A stretch of 64,000 nt of DNA, from contig JACGWO010000005.1 in NCBI GenBank assembly GCA_034509735.1, positions 14,063,264-14,127,263 of the forward strand. Reading direction: 5' to 3'. The position numbers and the translations under genes were made by a program. This document shows, piece after piece, positions 12,726-23,799 of this stretch; position 1 is the stretch's first letter, and every line of letters begins with the position of its first letter. Below the pieces are notes generated by a model. That model was not told the origin of the DNA, did no database searches, and saw only the letters and a list, made by a program, of their open reading frames with translations. Source of the stretch: Sesamum alatum (Eukaryota > Streptophyta > Magnoliopsida > Lamiales > Pedaliaceae).

Positions 12726-13220
12726 GTGATCTTCCTCCCTCTATACAGGGTGACGAAATCAAAGAAGGATGAGCGTGAGATGGAGATAATGAATACCTTC
12801 ACGAAGGCATCCCCACTGAAGCTGAAAGACTTTCCCAACCACCTAAAAGATCTCTATTTGGGTATACGAGAGACATTATCTAACATGATTTTAAAAGGAC
12901 TGTTTACAAAGCTGAATGAACGAAAGTTGGATGGAAGAGAAGAATTGAGAAGTTGCAAGGAGAAAACATGGAGATTTCATGATCATATGATTTTGAAGAA
13001 GCTATTTGAGGTTGGCACAAAGGTGTTATTCTACAAATCTCGCTTGAAGCTCATCCCAGGTAAGTCGAGTTCTTTTTGGTTTGGTCGTTTTGAAAGTGTT
13101 AATGTTTTTTCCTCATGGTGTAGCAAGAATGGCCATCAATCGAAATCATTTCTTGGTGGTGATGAAGTCACAAGCATCATTGGTATTGCATTGGCGTCAC
13201 TCCAACAGTTAACATATTGA
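12726..13220 (+). pseudogene. Athila pol remnant: linker fused to integrase C-terminus
   Basis: An open 164-codon frame joining two parts that lie far apart in Athila pol. Residues about 10-60 (KSKKDEREMEIMNTFTKA, then LKLKDFPNHLKDLYLG and ETL) match the region between protease and reverse transcriptase. From about residue 68 (KLDGREELRS) it matches the end of integrase: FHDHMILKKLFEVGTKVLFYKSRLKLIPGKSSSFWFGRF, seen here as separate blocks, is the basic C-terminal DNA-binding region. RT, RNase H and the integrase D-D-E core are missing. The deletion junction falls near codon 60-68 and keeps the frame open. No function is expected; the open frame is probably chance plus recent deletion. Confidence 0.75.
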
Positions 13221-13765
13221 AAAAAAAAGGCCGTCGAGCATAACGACGTTAAACAATTGCGCTTTTCGGGAGGCAACCCGGCGTTTTATATGCTTTATTT
13301 TGAACTTTTAGTTTAGGATTTTTACTTCTCACCTCCGCAGATTTGACGTTCATATAAGGCGTGGTCACGCCCCGTTTGATGCCAGATGCAACACAGTGTT
13401 CATTGGTCCGACAGACTTCACAGCGAGATAAGGCGTGATCATGCCTTATCCCACTGTCTCTTCTGTCTGAAGCAGACGCCGAGCTCGGTGATTTTCCACT
13501 AGACGTACAGACTTGAGGGGTTGTTTAGGCGTGATCACGCCTAAATGTGGGGACAAATCTAAATCTTCTTTTCACCAACTAGCCACAACAAAACCGCCGC
13601 CGTGGCTGCACCGCCGCTGTCGCTCCATCGCCGGTCTTCCATCCACAGCCGAGACGGACCTCGCAGGTCACCTCCACTTCATCTCTAGAGAACACAAAAA
13701 AAAGGTACTCTGTTATTAAAACTCGGCCACTCAACCCGGTAAGTCTCTATATTTACCGTCGTTAG
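13221..13765 (+). other. Athila region between pol and env-position ORF
   Basis: It starts with the conserved Athila post-pol phrase gtcgagcataacgacgtta...gggaggcaacccgg (13233-13282). It contains three GTG(A/G)TCAC palindromes (listed separately). The rest is a leader for the following ORF, with a short open frame at 13513-13719 that has no recognisable domain. Confidence 0.7.
13355..13545. repeat. Three palindromes in Athila internal region
   Basis: Copies at 13355-13372 (aggcgtggtcacgcc, one changed pair), 13427-13450 (24 bp, one changed pair) and 13524-13545 (22 bp, perfect, core aggcgtgatcacgcct). The second and third are preceded by acagactt at 13411 and 13508, as are the LTR copies. 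They share only the palindrome and this prefix with the LTR units. Confidence 0.9.
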
Positions 13766-13799
13766 ATGCATTGGGTATCCGTGGTAGTATTGATGTTTT

Positions 13800-14671
13800 G
13801 CTTTTTAATATGCAATGGCGTGAGTTTGCCAATATCCGTATGCCTGTGTTTTGTTGAGTTGATTCGTGAATTCTATAATACTTTCGTCTTCAACAAACCG
13901 GACCCCTTTACCCTCATTGCACCCAATGTTATTGGTTTTCGATTGCTTGGTAGAGATTTTAGAATGAGCATAATGATTTCAATCTGGCTATGGATTTTGT
14001 GCATGATGAATATTTAGCATCACAAGAGTACCGTGAGGCTTTGGTTGATTATGGTGTTTTTGACCCCATCTCTGTGTGGCAAGAGTTGTCCAAGGACTCC
14101 TGGGTATATCACCCTAGTCGGTCCAAGGCACGTCACTTACGCCAATTTGAATGGGTATATATGCAACGTTTCCTTGCTTTTAACTTTTCTGGACGTCGGG
14201 CCACTATGGGTACATGTTCTAAGGTTGAATTGTTTTTCATTTGGAGCATGATCAATAGGGTGCATGTGAATCTAGGTGCTTGGCTTGCCTCTCAATTTCA
14301 AACTGTTGCCACTTCGTCTAAGCATGTTTGCCTTGGGTCGTTAATTACTCACCTTGCGGTCAATTTGGGTGTCTTGAACTTGTCTAATCATTATTTACAT
14401 TTGGCTTGTGAGGAGGAGCCGTTGGATGTGGCGACTTTGCACAAAATGCACATTTTTAATCATCACGAGGCCAAGTGGCATGAGCTATGCCGACCTTGAC
14501 CCTAAAGAACGCCCAAACCGCCGCTCACAGCCACCGCCTGCCGCCCCATCTCCGGACGCCATTGAAGGCCGTCTAACCCGGTTGGAGCTCTCTGATGCGT
14601 GGCTGCACCGCAAGCTCGACGCGGCCTTGGCTGCTTTGGGGGTATCTATACCCCCACCACCCCCTGCCTAA
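13800..14671 (+). pseudogene. Athila env-position ORF (plant transposon ORF-1 type)
   Basis: Reads in three successive frames, so it carries at least two frameshifts: about 13800-13975, then 13976-14499, then about 14480-14671. Blocks seen are FYNTFVFNKPD and FRLLGRDF, then YREALVDYGVFDP, HPSRSKARHLR, RFLAFNFSGR, LFFIWSMINRVHVNLGAWLA and LITHLAVNLGVL. These match the protein encoded between pol and the 3' LTR in Athila elements and spread through plant genomes as a putative transposon protein; its role is unknown. The C-terminus has a short heptad-like segment (GRLTRLELSDAWLHRKLDAAL) and ends in a proline run. No signal peptide or membrane segment is convincing, so calling it an envelope is not justified. 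Confidence 0.7.
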
Positions 14672-16351
14672 CCCGTTTTGCCGTCACCACATATTTAAGG
14701 GATGCTCTCTATTTCTCTCTCTCTTTTTCATTCCCTTGTTATATGTGGTTTTATGTGCATACATTAGGGACAATGTATGTACTTGGTGTGGGGGAGGTTT
14801 GTGCATGAGTTTGTATGGTGGTTATGGGCCTGATAATTCTTGTGATTCTGTGTTGCTGGTATTGTTGAATATTTGTGTTTGGGATTAATTTTTGTGGATG
14901 AAATTTCTGGGTGAAATTGCTGTTTTGGTACTGATTATATGTCATGAACACCATATAATTTGTGCTTGAAATGAGTTGATCTTGAAACGAAATGTGTGGG
15001 TTGTCCTGTAACTTGAGCTAAATTCCTTGCATGTTGTTTTGTGTTGTCCCTGACGCCAATAGGAATTTGTGGTTTAAGTTGAGATTAGTAGGCGGAACGA
15101 ACTCTAGTGGCATAAAAAAATATTGTGTGTGAAAGATGTCCCATTGATTGCATTAGACGAACAAACGTTCAAGAATCAACACTAAAACCCTTTATGTGAG
15201 CTTTTTGAGCCAAAACACTTGCATTCAAATAGTGCTCGTATATTTCTTTCAATTGAGGGCATCAGACTTAGTGTGTTCATTCTAGAACTTGCTTGTGTAA
15301 TACATTCCGAGGTCACATTTTTGCATATTGGTGTATGAAAATGATAAGGGCACTTAGGAATAGCCAATTAACCTTGAAAACAGCCTCCTGGAAACTCACC
15401 CTTAGAAAAACTCATTTGAGCCTTGGCCTCTATTTTCTTGGTTAAACCGCATCTTCAGCCGATTATCCCTTTCTTGGTTATTGCCTGCAGAGATTTTTGA
15501 ACCCTTTCAAAGGGATGATGTTAATATGGTTGCTTGTAAGTCGATGCGAAAAAGAGCTAGAGAAGTGGTGCAAGGGGGCATATGGGAGACATGTTGCTAG
15601 ACCTAAGAAAAAAAAAATGAAAAAGGATGCAACGAAAAAAAGAGAGCAAGAAAAAAAAAAAGAAAACCCGAGAATCAAAGACTTTGAAGAATGAACGAGT
15701 CTTTGATGAATGATGAATGAGAAAAAAAAAGAAAGAAAGAAAGAAAAAGAGGAAAAGGATCAAAGAGGAAAGTGAAACTGAAAACAAAAAAAATCATGTT
15801 CGGAAGTGTGCATACTTCAAACACTTGGATGTGGAAGAAAAAAAGCAATGAGCTGAGCAATACAAGCAACTAAGTTGACATCATCCTTTTGAATTCATGA
15901 GCCACAATTTGACCTCTCTTGACACACCTTGACCCTAGCCCCATTACAACCATGTTAAGACCCTTTGATTTATGCACTGATAAGCATTTTGCAGTGGTGG
16001 AGATTTGATTCACAAGCAAGCCTATGGCAATGGCACTCTAATGTCCTGATTTGAGTGTGACAAAACTTCCTTAAACACTTCTTGAGTGATTTGAGAGACA
16101 TCCTAGTGAGGAGTGTTGAGACTTGTTTCGTTCACATTTGATAAAGTCAATGGGATACGTGCTTGTTGTATGAAAGCCACTAGTGTTTATTCTCAATATT
16201 GGTATCTCTTCTTAAACTGTGAAGACATATTGATTAAGGGATACACTTCACTAACATAAAGGGAAATTTGGGTGTGGCTACTTGGATAATCCATGCTTTT
16301 TTTGAATCAAGAGATGCTTGAGGACAAGCATGGTTTTGGTGTGGGAGAATT
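14672..16351 (+). other. Athila 3' untranslated region with A-rich tracts and PPT
   Basis: No coding. An A/G-rich block at about 15600-15850 (runs of aaagaaagaaag) is typical of this part of Athila; minus-strand poly-F/S ORFs there are artefacts. It ends with gatgcttgaggacaagcatgg and the polypurine tract gtgtgggagaatt (16339-16351), which primes plus-strand DNA synthesis, directly before the 3' LTR. Confidence 0.75.
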
Positions 16352-16553
16352 TGATAGGGTGCATTTCATCTCTCATATGCATGCTTAACTCGAATGATTT
16401 TTAAAGGTTTCCTTCACATTTCTTATCGAGTTATGCAGTTTTGAATGAAGGATCGCGATTGACCCGTTGTGAAGAAAAGGAGTTAAAAAGCCCCAAATAA
16501 AGACAGAAAAGTAATCAAGTACAAATCAGTAATGAGCAGACTTGAACAACCAT

Positions 16554-16657
16554 TAGGGCATGATCACGCCCTATCCGAAACCCGAGTCTGCGAGGGAAGA
16601 GAAGAAGAGTTTTGAATGAGCAGACTTGAACAACCACTAAGGCGTGATCACGCCTTA
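16554..16657. repeat. Two palindrome units in right Athila LTR
   Basis: Same two units as the left LTR, 84 bp apart: tagggcatgatcacgcccta and taaggcgtgatcacgcctta. Here both are preceded by gagcagacttgaacaacca, so the tandem origin of the unit is clearer than in the left LTR, where the second prefix has changed to catacctgaac. Confidence 0.9.
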
Positions 16658-16761
16658 ACCGACATCCAGATCTGCGCGGGTTTAGAAGTTGGCACAAAAG
16701 AGGACTCTAGAGTTGGCACGAAAAGAAAACTCTGAAGTTGCATAGGACGAGGACTCTCAAC

Positions 16762-16771
16762 TATAAAAAGG
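16762..16771 (+). promoter_or_regulatory. TATA box of right Athila LTR
   Basis: tataaaaagg in the same context as at 9121-9130 (ctctcaac before, gagactagaacac after). Confidence 0.6.
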
Positions 16772-17610
16772 AGACTAGAACACAAAAGAAAAATCATCTT
16801 CTCATCATCGTTTTTCTCTCTCTTTCTCTGAATTCATGCTTTTGTTTAGTAGCTAATTTTCTATTCCAATTCAAGGGAAACGTTAAAACCTATTGTTATG
16901 TTTTGAGGCCTTGAATTTATCTGATTTCGCCAAGTATTTCTCGTCTTGATTTACTATGAACGGAATGATTATTATTGATAGATTTGACAATTCGATTCGA
17001 TATTAATTATTCTATTGCTATCCATGAGTTCAGTGATCCGTAATTGTCATGAATGAGTGGTATGAGTAGCGAGCAAATTTATTATGTGCTTTGCGTGATT
17101 TATTTGTGGGGACGAGAAAACTAGGTTAGATAATTGCAGCTATCTCGGTTATTTGATCTAGATTCAACTATTTTCATTGATGCAAATGCTATTATTGATG
17201 TGATATGGAACGCTATCGTGCCCAGTCTTGATATAATAAGTTTGGATTTAGATGCTTGAGTCAAATCCACTACGATAGGAAAACGGGAATTTGTTACGGC
17301 TATCCTAATGAATTCCAGAGTTGAATGCTTGGTTATGGAATTAACCCTTAGTGATCTATCATAAACATAACGATTGGTGAGACGAACCCCCTTGAATTGG
17401 ACTTTTTCATCTATAATCTCATCTTAGTTATTTTACTCTTGCTTTTGTTAATTTAGTTCGTTTATAATTAGTACACAATTCATACCCCCCTTTTGGTTAC
17501 TACATTCTAGATCGAGAAATTAATCGATAGTTCCCTTGGGATTCGACCTGGTTCCACGACTACTACAGTTTAGAATCAGTTTTATATTTGACGGCTTCGA
17601 CAACCGATCA

Positions 17611-19430
17611 CTGGGTCAAGTCAGTACCTGTCTAAGAAGGAAGGTTTTTACCTTGGTACCTTCCTTATTGTGTTGTTGGGGTAGGTCGCGCTGAGCTACG
17701 ACGACTGACCTTGCTTTCCTGAGGATGAACCTTGTGGTGCTACATGAAGGGTTAACCACTCCGTGTTGGTGTTTCCCACCAAAGCGGAATTGCCATAGGG
17801 AGGGAGGGAGAGAGAATCTAGGGCTGACCTAGCATCGAGGGGCTCTATCTACTCCTTGATTCATTTCGAGAGCACAAGTAGTGAAAAGAGAGAGAATCTA
17901 TGTAACAAAAGAACTCTTCGCGGGCAAGTCTTTAAAGAAGGTGTCCTATAGATGTCTATTTTGTTACATAATTGCTAGAATAATGTTTTCTTATACTCCT
18001 AAACATGTGATATTTTTATGTATCAACTTGGAAGGATTTGATGGGATGTTAAATGGAGAAATTCAGCCAAAAGAGTGAAAAATAGATTACAAATGTTGGA
18101 GAGAAGAAGGCTGTGATAGATTTGCAGATCCTGTTGGATGTGAACAGGCTTAGTGCAACGGAGAAAGCTGGGAATGTGGAGGGGTGGACGAATTTTTCTG
18201 GAGAGAAGTTGGTTTACACATGGATAATAGTGACTTTTGAGATTAGGAATCTTTCCTTCTTTTAGAGTCTTGTTAGATTTAATGGTTTCGACTAAATAGG
18301 ACTTAGAGTTTATTTAGGTATCTACCATTTATAGTGTCTAGGTTAATTAGGTAATACAATGGTATAAGTAGGAGACGAGTTGGAAGACATATCATCTTTG
18401 GAATCTCTGCATGTTTCTTAATAAAATTTCTCTCCTTTTTTTATGCGAACTCTCATGAACATGCTCAACTAATTTCTTTATTTCTGATTAAAGATATGGT
18501 GAATGCTTGATTCTCATATGTTGCAAGATCTAATTTTTGTTTTTCACTTTCATTAATTTAGGTATTTATATTTTCTCTAGGCTCTTATTATAAATAATTT
18601 GATTTTTGAATGATAAGGCCAACTATTCATTATCAATAATATTTGCTTAGTCAACTGGACTTTCAAATATGCAATTGTTTGTGTGGTCCAATAATCAGTG
18701 GCAACACAACAGAGTTCATTATGTTGTAGTAGTCGATTGTGTTGTGGAGAGTGCACAATCTAACTTAAATAAATCCTCGTAGGAATTTTTTTGATTAGAA
18801 TTAGGCCTTTCTAATTCTTAATGTTGGTGGTAAATTAAATCTTGATGACGTTCCTAGGGTTGTATACTACTCCCAGCGTTAGTTAATGGACGTTCCTTGG
18901 CTAACAAAAAGGTAAGAAAATGTGAGGTCGTTATGTTATACCAATAACCATAACCAATTTATCTGTTATGAATGAATGTTATCTTTGCATCGATGATTAA
19001 CAGTGAAATCGAGTTGGACTTGTCTTTAACCATAAATCTTTTTCTCACATTTATCTGTCTTTTCAATTTTATCTTCTAAAATTAGATTTCAACAAAACCC
19101 CCTTTTCATATAAAGAAATTGATTTATAACCAATCCTTGTGGATCTTACCAACTCACCACTTTTTACAAGTAGTGTAGAAAAATTATTTTTGTTGGATTC
19201 GACATACATTAGCACTTACCCCTTCGACCCCCATGCAATTTTAGGCAGCGACTGAGGTAGGTTATTGGTGGATTGTTTAATCTTGAGAGAGAAACATTTC
19301 TTCTTCTTCCTTAGTATTTTCTCACCCCTTTTATTGGTTTCTTTGCAGGTTTTGCTGCCCGCTCCAGTGAGTTTCTTCCATTCTCTTCTCGTTCCAAGAA
19401 CTCTTCAGCCGTTAGGTAATCCTTCATATT
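17611..19430 (+). repeat. 1.8-kb flank duplicate, right copy
   Basis: Counterpart of 9969-11789. Because the element's outer TSD ctggg opens it and X-to-Y joining gives a smooth sequence, I take this copy as the original right flank. It ends at ccttcatatt followed by T8 and continues into attttgaatatgtattccccttctgagaccatc. The ORF at 17881-18078 has no recognisable domain. Confidence 0.85.
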
Positions 19431-19808
19431 TTTTTTTATTTTGAATATGTATTCCCCTTCTGAGACCATCGATGAGAGGCCATGATGCATGGACAGGACA
19501 TGGCGACACGGATAGGACACGACACGAACACGACAACATGAAAAATATAAAGAAATTAAGACACGGCACAACACTGACACATGTATATATAATTATTTTT
19601 TTTTTTACTATACATACTTCCAATTTATCATAAAATTAAAATATGCAATATGAAAATATCTAGATAAAACATAAAACAAACATGTCTTAAATCTAATTCT
19701 TAACCATTCATGACGTCAAAAATAAACATAGTCGATTTAGTTTAAAATGTATGCAATGAAAAATTTATAGTCATCCAAAGTAGTTAATTCATCATGAACA
19801 TCTCCCGA

Positions 19809-19977
19809 TGTTAGAATAGGTGACCATGAAGCCAATTTGATTAGCTAAATGTAACCTATGTCTGAACAATTTCAGAGTTTTAATAAACTGTGATGAATAA
19901 GAAAGTGATGTTCATCTGGCTTATACTTTGTCTGTGTACACTTTACTGATTTATAACTATTCACTGCACAAACAAAG
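19809..19977 (+). mobile_element. 5' LTR of copia element, first part
   Basis: First 169 bp of the 5' LTR, starting TGTTAGAATAGGTGACCATG and ending cacaaacaaag where the solo LTR inserted. Matches the start of the 3' LTR at 29438. Confidence 0.92.
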
Positions 19978-21973
19978 TGTTAGAATAGGTGACCATGTAG
20001 CCAATCTTGGTAGGCGAATTGTAACCTATGTCTGAACAATTTCGAAGTTTTAATAAATCCTTAATGAATAAGAAGTGAAGTTCATTTGGCATATACTTTG
20101 TTTGTGTTCACTTTATCTGCTTTATAACTGTTCGCTACACAAACAAAGCCCACAGACTGAAATCATACTTTAGGGACTGGGACTATGCTTGGAGGTAGGT
20201 CCATGAAATCAGTTCCGCGAATCAATCTGAAAATCTCCAAGTAAAGGAATCTCGAAAATGGGTACCGAGATTCCCCTTGAGACTTGCACTAAGCATCTGT
20301 TGTCGTATTTCATCGACGGGTGACGAGAATCGTCGAAGCAGAGGGTTGGCCTGCTGGGGAGCAGCTGACTGAGGTGACTCGCAGGAACCGTCTTACGGAG
20401 GGCCTTGAGTAGGGTCGGTTAGGTATGACGTGTGTTCCCGGTTCCAACGGTACAGGTTAAGTCCTTTGACTTGAGGAATTGCTGAGTTTACCAGTACATC
20501 GGGACTGAATCTTAGGTATGGTGAGAGATTGCCAAGATGCACTTGAGTAGTCATAAGCCATATCTAGTTCAGCTTCGGTGTACAAAGTGACAGTAGTTTC
20601 CAAGAAAGGATCTGGCTCCTGTCAAAAGGTGTTGACAGTTGTGCCTCACAAAAACTCTGTGTCTTGTCCCTAAAATCTGTGGCCATAGTAACTGAACAGA
20701 AGGGAAGGTTTCCCTTGCGGCGTTTAGTAGAGGACAGACCGACACTTAGGTCCAAAATGGGTGCCTACATAATCCGTACCCTAGACCCTAAGTGGTGAGA
20801 CCGTAGACGGAGGGATTGATGTACTGTGGAGCCTAAATGTTCATCCCCACGCATATTCACCTAGTCCCTAGTGCCATGGACCGTTGCTAGAGGCCCACCC
20901 ATGGTAACGGGCGGATTCTAGGAATCCAACGAAATCTAGCTGAAGGTGAACGTAAAGAGTCACACACAATTCGCACACATAACGTATTTAATTTGGAATT
21001 AAATATTTGGAGAAATGGAGCGATTAAATTGGATTTAATCGGGTCTTTATTTTCTTGGGAAGAATTAAATCCTTTTATTAGATAAAAGGGATTTATCTAA
21101 TAAATTAGATTTATTAGAAATTAATTTAATGGGCTTGGAATAAATATTTATATTCAATATATTTATTTATTGCCCTTTGGAGTATTTAAATGGGATTTAA
21201 ATATTCCATTAAATTAATCAATGGTTGAGATTAAAGGGAGGAATCAATGGCTAAGATGGTTTGACCAAGAAGCTAGAATTTGACTAGGACTTGACTAGGT
21301 CAAATCCTACTCATGGAGGAGTCTTCAAAGTGTAGGAAACTAGAAGAGGAATATGATTCCTCCTCTATAAATACTCCTAAGTATACACTTTGAAAAAAAG
21401 ATGATGAATCTTGAAACACACACACACACACACACACACACTACTCGTCTTCCTCCCTCTCCCTCTCGGCCGCGCCTCTCTCCTTCTCTTCCAAGAAACA
21501 CTTTTCTTGTTCTTTTGTTTGACAATTGAACATTAAGGTGGATTGATCTTGTTAATCAATAACGTTTGATCGCTCCATCCTCTCCAAAAAAATACACTTG
21601 TTCTTTCACTAGCACGAAAATCAAGATACGTGGGCGGATTGCGTGTACGAATTAGAGGGTCTCCTATACGAGATCTTGGAGCAAAATGGGGAACAACGCG
21701 AGTACCGGTTAGAAGAGAAAAACGACAATCGGTAGGTTTTCGATTTATGGTTTTCGTCCCTCTTTCTTTTAAACCCTATGGCCTCCATGATTATTTTATA
21801 TGTTTTATTGTTCATGAGATACACCGAACGCCCGGGAGGTTCAAGGGAACACCCCTTGAACGCATTTTACATATCGTTTATGCATGTTTAAAATTCTTGT
21901 AATTTTATTTTTCCCGCGCTTCCGCATTCGCGCTACTCCCGGGCACGATCCACACGCCTACCCTAGGTTTTCA
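19978..21973 (+). mobile_element. Solo LTR of the same copia family, nested in the 5' LTR
   Basis: 1996 bp from TGTTAGAATAGG to GGTTTTCA. Flanks are caaag (19973-19977) and caaat (21974-21978), a 5-bp duplication with one change; the host LTR resumes at 21979 with cccatagactgaaatc exactly as in the 3' LTR. Contains a TATA box at 21366-21373 followed by (CA)n at about 21415-21441, and the conserved hairpin: cccgggag (21831-21838) with ctcccggg (21936-21943), and gttcaaggg (21839-21847) with cccttgaac (21853-21861). Confidence 0.93.
21366..21441 (+). promoter_or_regulatory. TATA box and CA microsatellite of LTR
   Basis: tataaata at 21366-21373 in ctctataaatactcc, then (CA)13-14 at 21415-21441, about 40 bp downstream and so near the expected transcription start. 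The same pair occurs at 23198-23270 and 30806-30868. Confidence 0.6.
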
Positions 21974-21978
21974 CAAAT

Positions 21979-23785
21979 CCCATAGACTGAAATCACATTT
22001 CAGGAAATTGGAACTACGCTTGGAGGTAGGTTCATGAAATCAGTTTCGCCGAATCAGTCTGAAAATCTCCAAGTCAAGGAATCTCGAGAAAGGGTATCGA
22101 GAATCCACTTGAGACTTGCACTAAGCATTTGCTGTCGTGTTTCATGGACGGGTGATGAGGCTCGTCCATGCAGTGTTAGTGGGTCAGCTAGCTAGGTGGC
22201 AGCTGATTGAGGTGACTCGCGGGAACCGTCTTTCGGAGGACCTTGAGTAGGGTCGGTCAGGTATGATTTGAGTTCCCGGTTACAAACAGTACAAGTTGAT
22301 CCTTGGACTTGCGGATTTACTATTTTTACCTGCACACCGTGCCTGTATCTTAGGTATGGTGAGAGATTACCAAGTCATAGTTACTGAGTAGTCATAAGCC
22401 CTATCTAGTACAGTCAAGATGTGCAACGTGACAATAGATTCCAAGAGAGGATCTGTCTCCTGTCACAGCGCTGACAGTAGCGTCTCACTATACTCTGAGA
22501 CTCGTCCTTGAATCTGTGGCCACAGTAACTAAACAGAAGGGGGGGAGCCCCGGCGACGTTTAGTGAGGACGAGCCAACACTTAGGTCCAAAATGGGTACC
22601 TACGTTTCCGTGCCCTAGACCCTAAGTGATGAGACTGTAGATGAAAGGATAAATATACTGTAGAGCCTAAATGTTCACACCACATATTCACCTAGCCTCT
22701 AGTGCCATGGACCGTTGCTAGACGGCCACCCATGGTAACGGACGGATTCCTGTCATAGGATGATTGGCGGTTCGACCAAGTCTAGCTGAAGGTGAACCTA
22801 AAGAGTCACACACAATACGCACACATAAGGTATTTAATTTAGAATTAGATTTGGAGAGGTAGAACAATTAAATTGGACTTAATCGGTTCTTATTTTACTT
22901 GGGATGTTGATTCCTTTAAATTATATTAAAAGGAATTTAACTAAACTAATAAATTAGATTTATTGGAATTAATTACATGGGCTTAAAATAAATATTATTT
23001 ATTTATGGCCCCATGGATTATTTAAATAGGATTTAAATATTCCATTAAATGGATGGTTGAGATTAAAGGGAGAGATGAATGGCTAGGATTGATTTGACCA
23101 ATTCAAGGCCTAGTTTGATTAGGACTTTGACTAGGTCAAAATCCTAGTCAAAGTAAAGTTCTAAAGTTGGATTTTGAGAGGAATGGGATTCCTTCTCTAT
23201 AAATACTCCTACGAATTCACTTTAGACAAGATGATGAAAATTTAACACACACACACACACACACACACACTCCTCTCCCTCTCTCTCGACCACTCCCCTT
23301 TTCCCAGGGAAAATTATTTTGGTTCTTTTGTTTTATCAAATTGAACCTAAGGAAGATTGATCACGTTAATTCATAATGCTTGGTCGATCCATCCTCTCTA
23401 AATTATATACACTTGATTTTTTTGCTAGCACGGGGATCAATCTACGTGGGCGGATTGCGTGTACGATTTAAAGGGTCTCAATGCGAGATCTTGGTGCAAA
23501 ACGGGGAACAACGCAAGTAGCGATTTGAAGATAAAACGACAACCGGGTAGGTTTTACGTTTTGTTGTTTTTGATTTCTACAACCCTATGGCCTCCATGAT
23601 TTTGTATTTTGTTTATTTTAGTCATGACATACACCAAATGCCCGGGAGGTTCAAGGGAACACCCCTTGAATATGTAGTTTTAATTCTTGTATTAGCATGC
23701 TTTAAATTTTGCTATTATATTTTATACCGCGCTTCTGCATTCGCACTCCTCCCGGGATGATCCACACACCTACCCTAGGCTTTTA
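21979..23785 (+). mobile_element. 5' LTR of copia element, second part
   Basis: Continuation of the 5' LTR after the nested solo LTR. TATA box tataaata at 23198-23205, CA microsatellite at about 23245-23270, hairpin region around 23640-23760. The last bases are ta where intact copies have ca. Total LTR length about 1976 bp, against 1936 for the 3' LTR. Confidence 0.92.
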
Positions 23786-23786
23786 G

Positions 23787-23799
23787 TGGTATCAAAGCC
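23787..23799 (+). other. Primer-binding site
   Basis: tggtatcaaagcc one base after the LTR. It matches the complement of the initiator tRNA-Met 3' end (usual tggtatcagagcc) with one change. It is the priming site for minus-strand DNA synthesis. Confidence 0.85.

Larger units (their letters stand above)
8712..17610 (+). mobile_element. Athila-type gypsy element, rearranged and internally deleted
   Basis: Two near-identical 1.26-kb LTRs (8712-9968 and 16352-17610) start TGATAGGG and end CGATCA. Between them lie a gag fragment, a short pol remnant, an env-position ORF, a long A-rich 3' untranslated region and a polypurine tract (gtgtgggagaatt, 16339-16351). This order is typical of Athila. The 5-mer ctggg flanks the outer ends (8707-8711 and 17611-17615), but ctggg also follows the first LTR (9969-9973). 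The DNA after both LTRs is the same for 1.8 kb. No primer-binding site follows the first LTR. The best reading is that the 5' LTR, leader and gag N-terminus were lost and replaced by a solo-LTR copy plus flank. RT, RNase H and the integrase core are absent, so it is non-autonomous. Confidence 0.8.
16352..17610 (+). mobile_element. Athila family LTR, right copy (3' LTR)
   Basis: Starts TGATAGGG right after the polypurine tract and ends in CGATCA; followed by ctggg. Differs from 8712-9968 by a handful of substitutions and 1-bp indels. Contains palindromes at 16554-16573 and 16638-16657 (perfect), each preceded by cagacttgaac, and a TATA box at 16762-16771. Confidence 0.9.

Noticed and set aside
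13800..14671. A retroviral-type envelope gene
   Set aside because: The position fits the Athila env slot, but no signal peptide, cleavage site or membrane anchor is visible, and the sequence matches the generic plant transposon ORF instead.
15478..15869. Minus-strand ORFs rich in Phe and Ser
   Set aside because: Reverse complement of the A/G-rich tract in the Athila 3' untranslated region.
23787..23799. tRNA-like sequence
   Set aside because: Only the complement of a tRNA 3' end, used as a primer-binding site; no tRNA body around it.
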